From NCBI GenBank assembly GCA_028684435.1, contig JAQUFX010000035.1, forward strand, positions 1 through 10,544: DNA of 10,544 bases, read 5' to 3'. Each line of letters opens with the position of its first letter. Within the stretch, counting starts at the first letter, position 1. Below are positions 5,894-10,544 of this stretch, piece by piece. A model generated the notes under the pieces. That model was not told the origin of the DNA and ran no database searches. It was given only the letters and a program-made list of their open reading frames with translations. Position numbers and translations under genes: made by a program. This DNA is from Bacilli bacterium. Lineage in GTDB: Bacteria; Bacillota_I; Bacilli_A; RF39; UBA660.

Positions 5894-8231
5894 GGGTATT
5901 ACCTCCTAAAAAAGATAAACTTATATCCTTTTTTAAATACTTAAAATTACTATCATTAACAAAACAAATAGATTTATAAGCACAATATTCACAACTTAAA
6001 TTATTTTTATCTACAATTTTGGGATTAATATCAAATTTCGCATTAATTATATTATTGGCACTTTCATTAATCTTATTTTCTGCAATTTTGTATAGCATAT
6101 TAAAATTATCTATATTAAGTAATTTAGTATGACTAGAAAATCCTTTTGATATAAGTTTCATTGATTTTATATATTCACTGCTTGAATATGTAAAATCGAA
6201 CTCTTTTATAATGTTTTCATCATCAATCGTATAACCGGCTAATTTTAAATTTTCTTTTTTTATTTTTTCAAAATCCTTTTTTTGATTATAATTTGAAATT
6301 ATACGATTAATATTTTGAAGGTAAATCCCAATTATGTTTGCTTGAGGAAATTGATTTTTAATTAAATAAATATAAATCGGAAGTTGGATATTTAATCCTT
6401 TATCTATTAGAGATAAATCATTATTTGGCGTATTAGTTTTATAATCGATAATAGCAACTTTATTTTCATACTTCATTATTTTATCAATAATACCATTAAA
6501 ATTGATAGTAATATTTTCATTCTTATTTTTAATTGCTATGTTTTTCTCACATTCTATTTCTTTAAATAAAGTTTGATTATAATGACTGATAACATGATTA
6601 ATTGATATTTTTAAATCTTCACACATTTTATTTAAAAACAAAAGATGATAATGATTTAAATCAAAATAATTATTTTCTAAAAAAATGTTTTTTTCTTTGT
6701 CAAAATTAAAATCTTTTTCATATATTTTAGATAAAATATAATGAAATAATCTTCCTATATAAGGTTCGAATTTATCTTCATATAAGTTTAATTTTAAGAT
6801 ATGTTCCAAATAATAGCGAAAAGAACATAAATAATAAATATTTAATTTTGAATATGATAAGTTTATAGTATTATTTAAGTAATTTTTGATTAATTTGGGA
6901 TTAATAAAGTCATATTTATTATCGTAAGTTAAATAATTTGTATTAGGATAATTATGTTTTAATAAATTGAGTTTATCATGTATATCACCATATTTAAAAT
7001 AATTATCTAGCATTATACCTAAATTAAATATATTACTGATATTTGAATAATTGCTTTCCTTATAAAAACAATTAATAATATTTAAATTATTAGCTAAAGG
7101 AGATATAGAAAGTGAATCTTTTAAATTACTTGCTGAAAAAGTTATCGTTAAATTTTTAGTGCTATTTATTATTTTTTCCCAAATATTAAATTCAATATTA
7201 TTTAATTCCCAAGTTTGTTCTAAATAATTAGGCTTAATATTATCATTTATTAAATTTTCATCTTTATAAATAACAGGAATATATTCAGAAGCAAAACCAA
7301 TTAAGTATATTTCCATATCGTTATTTATAAAATCTTTTTTTAAATCGATAATATTAATAGCTTCTTTATAAGTAGGACTTGAAAGATAATTATTTTTTAA
7401 TTCTTCTGAAATAATATCTTTTATGCTGGCTAAATTATTTACAAAGTAATATTTATTTAAAATATCGATACATTTATTTCTTATTTCGTTATTTTTAATA
7501 CTTTTAATATACTCTTCTGGTTTATCAAGATTATTAATTAAGTTATAGGAGCTTAATATGTAATATAGTGGTGTTTTTTCATTTAAATTAATTGGTATGT
7601 TATAGAAAGAAAATATTCTTTTTATGGTACTAATGTATTCCTTATTAGTATTAGATAAATAGATATTATTAATATTTATACCATTATTAATTTTATTAAT
7701 AATATCATTTGCAATAAATTCTATTTCATCATTAATACTTTTAAATGAATAAACTTGATGATTATATTTTGCTTTATCATCATCAATATATTCTAATTTA
7801 GTTATACTATCGATAATATTTAATAATTTTTTATCAAATTTATATAAATACTTAAATCCATATACATAACATTTTTTATTATTAAAATAATTTAAAAAAT
7901 AATTATCTTTTATTAATAAATTCTTATTATTTAAATCTTGCTTTATATCTATGAAATATTTAAGTTTTAAGTTATTCTCATCAAATGATAAATAATATAA
8001 ATTATTTATAATATCGATAGCGTAAGAATAACTCATATTATAATTATTCATTAAATAAAATATTGCTTGCTCATTAAAGGAAAATAATAACTTTTTTTTA
8101 AATTCGCTAATAGTAAAAACTTTAATATTATATAATTTATTTTGGTTATTAATAAGTTTGATAATATTAATTTTATATTCATCAGGAACGATAAAAATAA
8201 CATTATGATCAAAATATTTAATTATATTCAT
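5880..8231 (-). CDS. addB: AddB, nuclease/scaffold subunit of AddAB with iron-sulfur cysteines
   Basis: This partner of AddA has a RecB-family nuclease that cuts the other strand. In known AddB proteins the inactive helicase part recognises Chi. At 783 residues it is far shorter than B. subtilis AddB (about 1160). The C-terminal nuclease is intact: H497 in GRLFHYIL, D583 in GIIDK, D596-Y597-K598, and Q616/Y620. Cys469, Cys747, Cys750 and Cys756 reproduce the AddB 4Fe-4S pattern of one distant Cys plus CxxCx5C. The N terminus begins almost directly at the strand VIFIVPDEYK, which matches the AddB VPDQ-type segment that normally follows Walker A. No GxGKT is present and no longer in-frame start is seen, so ATP binding is presumably lost, as in streptococcal RexB. 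The order addB-addA is conserved in Firmicutes. An SD AGGTGAT (8235-8241) lies 3 bases from the ATG. Confidence 0.95.
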   Translation of the reverse strand: MNIIKYFDHNVIFIVPDEYKINIIKLINNQNKLYNIKVFTISEFKKKLLFSFNEQAIFYLMNNYNMSYSYAIDIINNLYYLSFDENNLKLKYFIDIKQDLNNKNLLIKDNYFLNYFNNKKCYVYGFKYLYKFDKKLLNIIDSITKLEYIDDDKAKYNHQVYSFKSINDEIEFIANDIINKINNGININNIYLSNTNKEYISTIKRIFSFYNIPINLNEKTPLYYILSSYNLINNLDKPEEYIKSIKNNEIRNKCIDILNKYYFVNNLASIKDIISEELKNNYLSSPTYKEAINIIDLKKDFINNDMEIYLIGFASEYIPVIYKDENLINDNIKPNYLEQTWELNNIEFNIWEKIINSTKNLTITFSASNLKDSLSISPLANNLNIINCFYKESNYSNISNIFNLGIMLDNYFKYGDIHDKLNLLKHNYPNTNYLTYDNKYDFINPKLIKNYLNNTINLSYSKLNIYYLCSFRYYLEHILKLNLYEDKFEPYIGRLFHYILSKIYEKDFNFDKEKNIFLENNYFDLNHYHLLFLNKMCEDLKISINHVISHYNQTLFKEIECEKNIAIKNKNENITINFNGIIDKIMKYENKVAIIDYKTNTPNNDLSLIDKGLNIQLPIYIYLIKNQFPQANIIGIYLQNINRIISNYNQKKDFEKIKKENLKLAGYTIDDENIIKEFDFTYSSSEYIKSMKLISKGFSSHTKLLNIDNFNMLYKIAENKINESANNIINAKFDINPKIVDKNNLSCEYCAYKSICFVNDSNFKYLKKDISLSFLGGNTHEMD
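5901..5907 (-). promoter_or_regulatory. Consensus SD for addA inside addB
   Basis: AGGAGGT on the minus strand, 7 bases before the addA ATG and inside the last codons of addB. It fixes the addA start and allows re-initiation by ribosomes finishing addB. Confidence 0.85.
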
Positions 8232-8234
8232 GTT

Positions 8235-8258
8235 ATCACCTATATATAAATTATAACA
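8235..8258 (-). promoter_or_regulatory. Extended -10 promoter and SD of addBA
   Basis: The minus strand reads TGTTATAAT (8250-8258), a perfect extended -10 (TGnTATAAT), which can work without a good -35; none is seen. The expected start near 8243 would give a leader of about 12 bases containing the SD AGGTGAT (8235-8241). It lies just downstream of the terminator of the preceding operon, so addBA is probably an independent transcription unit. Confidence 0.55.
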
Positions 8259-8262
8259 TGCT

Positions 8263-8305
8263 AAAAAAATAACACTATATTATTTTCTTGTTTTAGTGTT
8301 ATTTT
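8263..8305 (-). terminator. Intrinsic terminator of the envelope operon
   Basis: A 12-bp perfect inverted repeat (8266-8277 with 8294-8305: AAAATAACACTA / TAGTGTTATTTT) with a 16-base loop is followed by a run of seven T on the minus strand (8263-8269, partly in the stem). The TAA stop of the small protein gene (8280-8282) is inside the loop. The stem has three G-C pairs. Confidence 0.65.
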
Positions 8306-8550
8306 GAATTATTTTGCCAACTCTCATAATCATTGATGAATCAAAATCATTTGCAACTCTTTCTAAAGGAATATTATATCGACTAGATAAGCTTATTATG
8401 GCATTTGCTATTTCGTCAATTTCTCGTTTTATAATAAAATTATACCAATCTTTTTTTAGTTTTAAAATCATTTTCTAAAGCTCTTTCGTAATCAGCGACT
8501 TGCAAGGCTTTAATTTCTGCCAAATAATCTTTTAATAAGTTTTCTTCCAT
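8280..8550 (-). CDS. Small protein split by a one-base frameshift at an A7 run
   Basis: An ATG at 8550 behind a good SD AGGAGA (8555-8560) opens a 36-codon frame that stops at a TAA (8440-8442). A second frame of 63 codons (nominal start 8471, no convincing SD) runs to 8280. The two overlap at seven A (8451-8457). Removing one A joins them into one 89-residue protein that reads through the junction as ...ENDFKTKK-DWYNFIIKRE..., and neither half alone looks complete. The joined protein is soluble and mostly charged-helical, with no signal peptide or membrane segment. I recognise no family. It is the last gene of the operon, 8 bases after the VanY stop, whose TAG forms part of this gene's SD. 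Possible explanations are a sequencing or assembly error, a true mutation, or productive slippage on A7; the sequence alone cannot choose between them. Confidence 0.65.
8451..8457 (-). other. A7 homopolymer at the frame junction
   Basis: Seven A on the minus strand between ACT and GATTGG. With six A, the frame opened at 8550 continues to the stop at 8280-8282; with seven it stops within about ten bases. This is the likely site of indel, error or slippage. Confidence 0.75.
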
Positions 8551-8558
8551 ATTTTCTC

Positions 8559-9428
8559 CTATTTATATTTTGAATCAATACCAAAATATTCTTCCATAGT
8601 AATCCATTCTCCATCGTTATATAATTTTTCAGCCAAGCTTAATCCAACATATCTTAAATGCCATGGTTCATATTTATATCCAGTTATTTTTTCTTTGCCT
8701 TTAGGGTATCTTATAATAAAACCATAAAGATAGGCGTTTTCATTAACCCACTTACCTTCATCAGTTGCTGCAAAAGAAGAATCGATAGAGTTTAAATCAA
8801 AAGCTAAACCACTTTGATGTTCAGAGTGACCTGCTCTTGCCGAATATGTATCTGCCATATCTTTACCATCTCTATTTTCATATTTTTCGTATAATCCTTT
8901 TTGATACTCAAAAGAACGGTATCCACTAGCTATATAGATATTAAGATTAATTGCTATAGCATCATTCTTTATATTTAACCATTTTTCATAAGCCTCATTA
9001 TCAATACACAATATACATATTTCATCAGTTATTTTTGTGTGTGTATTTTTAGGAATGAAATCTTCATTCAAAGCATAAGATTTATTTACAATTAAATAAT
9101 CATCAATAAAATAAGCTCCATCTTTTTTTTCTAATATATATCCCTTAGATGTTTTTCCAATGTAATTATCACTATTAACAGCTGGTATTGCTTTTGTGGT
9201 TGTAATATCATTAATTTTTTTATTGGATTTACATATATTAATATTCATTATTTCACCTCTAAAACAGATTATTAAAATAATTATAATTAATGCTAATAAA
9301 TAATATCCTAATTTCTTTTTTTTCTTTTTATCATAAAAGAAATAAATTAAAAAAAACAAAGGTAATAGGATGCTTAATAAAAGAAAAACATCATTTAATA
9401 TTTTTAATGTATTTTCATCTAAACACAT
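8559..9428 (-). CDS. Membrane-anchored VanY-type D-alanyl-D-alanine carboxypeptidase
   Basis: A zinc peptidase of the VanY (M15B) family that would remove the terminal D-Ala from peptidoglycan stem peptides outside the membrane. The catalytic domain (about residues 105-289) has SGYRS (R171), the zinc-binding signature HSEHQSGLAFD with H204 and D211, and EPWH with the catalytic E254 and zinc ligand H257, so all key residues are present. The N terminus is unusual: two hydrophobic helices (about 14-32 and 40-56) are separated by six Lys. The positive loop should stay in the cytoplasm, giving an N-out/C-out hairpin with the enzyme outside. The start at 9428 has an SD AGAGG about 10 bases upstream. 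A second SD, AGAGGTGA (9253-9260), precedes an in-frame ATG at 9248 (Met61), which would give a form without the helices. Substrate (D-Ala versus D-Lac ends) is unknown. Confidence 0.9.
   Translation of the reverse strand: MCLDENTLKILNDVFLLLSILLPLFFLIYFFYDKKKKKKLGYYLLALIIIILIICFRGEIMNINICKSNKKINDITTTKAIPAVNSDNYIGKTSKGYILEKKDGAYFIDDYLIVNKSYALNEDFIPKNTHTKITDEICILCIDNEAYEKWLNIKNDAIAINLNIYIASGYRSFEYQKGLYEKYENRDGKDMADTYSARAGHSEHQSGLAFDLNSIDSSFAATDEGKWVNENAYLYGFIIRYPKGKEKITGYKYEPWHLRYVGLSLAEKLYNDGEWITMEEYFGIDSKYK
9246..9260 (-). promoter_or_regulatory. Possible internal start of the VanY gene
   Basis: Minus-strand AGAGGTGAAATAATG: an SD-like AGGTG is 5 bases from the in-frame ATG for Met61. It scores at least as well as the site of the annotated start. 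The product would be a cytoplasmic 229-residue enzyme, so its use is uncertain. Confidence 0.3.
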
Positions 9429-9460
9429 AATACCACATCCTCTATTTATTATATCATTTA

Positions 9461-10279
9461 TTATTGTTTTTTATTATATGAAATATTATGATTTTCTAGA
9501 AAATCAATTATTGCACTAGAGCTAATTGCATTGCCTAAATTCATTATTATATCTGGATTTTCTCGGTCTACTATTTTTTTATTGCCTATTAGTAAACCTA
9601 TAATTTCACCATTAATATTTAATACTGGTCCTCCATTTTGACCTGGCAAGCATGGAATACTTGTTTCAAACATGGTAATAGATCCATTTGAATCAATAAT
9701 ATTTCTAGTAATAATCCCATTTAAAGGAAATAAAGGAAAATTCATAATTTTATTAGTTATAATAATTTTTTCATTATCTATATCATAAGAGAACGCATCA
9801 TAGTTAGGAAAAGCAAATCCTAAATTACAAATTGATGTACCGATTGCTTTATCTTCAGTATTAAAAATAGGGAAATTATTAAATTCATCTTTATTAATAG
9901 ATTCAAATCTTATAATAGCTAAATCAAGGTACGGATGTTTAATAATGGTTAAATTATTTACGTTAGGAGTAATTTGAACTATTATATTATGAAGTTTTAT
10001 TACTGTATTATCTCTTATACCAAATTTTTTTTCCAACTTTTCAACATCTTTTTTCTTTAATCCTTTCATTTCTTCTATAATAGGATTAAATACTTCATTA
10101 ATATCAGTGCTAATTAAGAAAAAGTCGGCTACTTGACTAGAAGTTAATACATCTCCATTTTTATTTAGAATAATTAAAGTATTAATCAGATTAATTATTT
10201 TTCGATTATTATATATAACTTTTCCAGTTAAAAGAGGTCTAGTATAACTAGAACCAACTTCAATTGCTTTCTTAAACAT
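9461..10279 (-). CDS. Trypsin-fold (S1-like) pseudoprotease lacking catalytic His and Ser
   Basis: A 272-residue protein with the layout of the DegP/HtrA-like trypsin fold. The segment NKNGDVLTSSQV (40-50) lines up with the usual G-x-(I/V)-L-T-(A/S)-(A/S)-H-V, HPYLDLAIIRF (115-125) with the Asp motif (D119), and CLPGQNGGPVLNINGEIIGL (210-229) with PGNSGGPVxNxxGxVIG. At the His position there is Gln49 and at the Ser position Asn215; only the Asp remains. It should therefore be proteolytically dead and may bind peptides or partners. A Lys/Glu-rich stretch (71-90) is inserted before the Asp motif. There is no signal peptide, TM helix or C-terminal PDZ domain, so it is probably cytoplasmic or membrane-associated through a partner. 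The SD AGGTGAT lies 3 bases upstream of the ATG and overlaps the TAG stop of the previous gene (8-base gap); vanY follows after 32 bases. Confidence 0.8.
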   Translation of the reverse strand: MFKKAIEVGSSYTRPLLTGKVIYNNRKIINLINTLIILNKNGDVLTSSQVADFFLISTDINEVFNPIIEEMKGLKKKDVEKLEKKFGIRDNTVIKLHNIIVQITPNVNNLTIIKHPYLDLAIIRFESINKDEFNNFPIFNTEDKAIGTSICNLGFAFPNYDAFSYDIDNEKIIITNKIMNFPLFPLNGIITRNIIDSNGSITMFETSIPCLPGQNGGPVLNINGEIIGLLIGNKKIVDRENPDIIMNLGNAISSSAIIDFLENHNISYNKKQ

Positions 10280-10287
10280 ATTATCAC

Positions 10288-10476
10288 CTAACTATTATAA
10301 GTATCTCTAATGATTTGAAAGACACCATAAACTGCGATTATTAAGGAAAATATCATTAAGATTACACAAAAAACATCATCAATTTTTAAGTACCTATATA
10401 ATATGAAAGTACTAATTAAACATAATCCAGAAATTATGATAGTAATATATCCGGTTTTATTTTTTGATTTTTTCAT
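10288..10476 (-). CDS. Two-helix small membrane protein
   Basis: A 62-residue protein with a basic N terminus (MKKSKNKTG), two hydrophobic helices (about residues 10-28 and 36-57), a short charged turn (YRYLKIDD) and a short tail ending in IIRDTYNS. Both ends are predicted to be cytoplasmic. The SD AGGAGA (10484-10489) is 7 bases before the ATG. It is the first gene of the operon, its TAG stop is 8 bases before the pseudoprotease ATG, and the stop forms part of that gene's SD. It matches no family I know. Its place directly before a soluble pseudoprotease suggests it could dock that protein at the membrane; this is inference only. Confidence 0.75.
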   Translation of the reverse strand: MKKSKNKTGYITIIISGLCLISTFILYRYLKIDDVFCVILMIFSLIIAVYGVFQIIRDTYNS

Positions 10477-10502
10477 ATATCATTCTCCTATTTAATAATA
10501 TA

Positions 10503-10531
10503 ATTTTATCATAAGAATATTTAAAAAACAA
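10503..10531 (-). promoter_or_regulatory. Probable promoter of the four-gene envelope operon
   Basis: On the minus strand TTGTTT (10526-10531) and TAAAAT (10503-10508) are 17 bases apart, and the -10 carries an upstream TG (TGATAAAAT). The start is expected near 10496, giving a leader of about 20 bases that includes the SD AGGAGA. The -35 matches only at TTG. Confidence 0.45.
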
Positions 10532-10544
10532 TTTACTTTTAAAA

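Noticed and set aside
1363..8231. A new defence system made of the small helicase plus the AddAB genes
   Set aside because: AddA and AddB have all housekeeping recombination motifs in the normal order and a terminator separates them from the helicase; nothing points to an immunity role.
9448..9456. TGATATAAT as a promoter for the VanY gene
   Set aside because: A perfect extended -10 by sequence, but transcription would start at about the SD, and the 32-base gap fits read-through from the upstream gene. Kept only as a possibility.
1..10544. UGA read as Trp (mycoplasma-type code)
   Set aside because: Trp codons in the genes are TGG and the genes are full-length without in-frame TGA. The one broken gene is explained by a one-base shift ending at TAA, not by TGA.

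Overview
The window comes from a very AT-rich bacterial genome. Asn, Ile, Lys and Leu dominate every protein, and starts are ATG behind AGGAGG- or AGGTGA-type Shine-Dalgarno (SD) sites. Trp is encoded by TGG and none of the genes ends in TGA. LysM and VanY-type proteins imply a peptidoglycan wall, and AddAB with the AddB cysteine pattern is typical of Firmicutes. Together these suggest an uncultured low-GC Bacilli/Firmicutes lineage (RF39-like gut bacteria would fit) rather than a wall-less mollicute; this placement is inference.

Layout: (1) 1-226, the 3' end of a LysM protein on the plus strand, meeting at a bidirectional terminator a minus-strand orphan gene (239-949) that looks like a small Asn-rich beta-propeller. 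(2) 1044-1379, a small secreted four-cysteine protein on the plus strand, whose 3' end overlaps that of a compact UvrD-type helicase (1363-2733, minus strand). (3) 2801-8231, the addB-addA operon (minus strand) for double-strand-break end resection. It has its own extended -10 promoter, genes overlapping by 14 bp, and a terminator whose loop holds the addA stop codon. (4) 8280-10476, a tightly packed minus-strand operon: a two-helix membrane peptide, a trypsin-fold protein that has lost its catalytic His and Ser, a membrane-anchored VanY-type D,D-carboxypeptidase, and a small protein whose frame is split by one base in an A7 run. It ends in a terminator just before the addB promoter.

Functionally there is a DNA-repair block (two helicase/nuclease subunits plus a stand-alone helicase) flanked by envelope genes. 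The most unusual items are the double-mutant pseudoprotease inside a cell-wall operon, the A7 frameshift in the last gene of that operon, the two-TM anchor and possible internal start of the VanY protein, and three terminator hairpins that each carry the upstream gene's stop codon in the loop. No rRNA, tRNA, CRISPR array, insertion sequence or phage gene was seen. No gap between genes exceeds about 100 bases.
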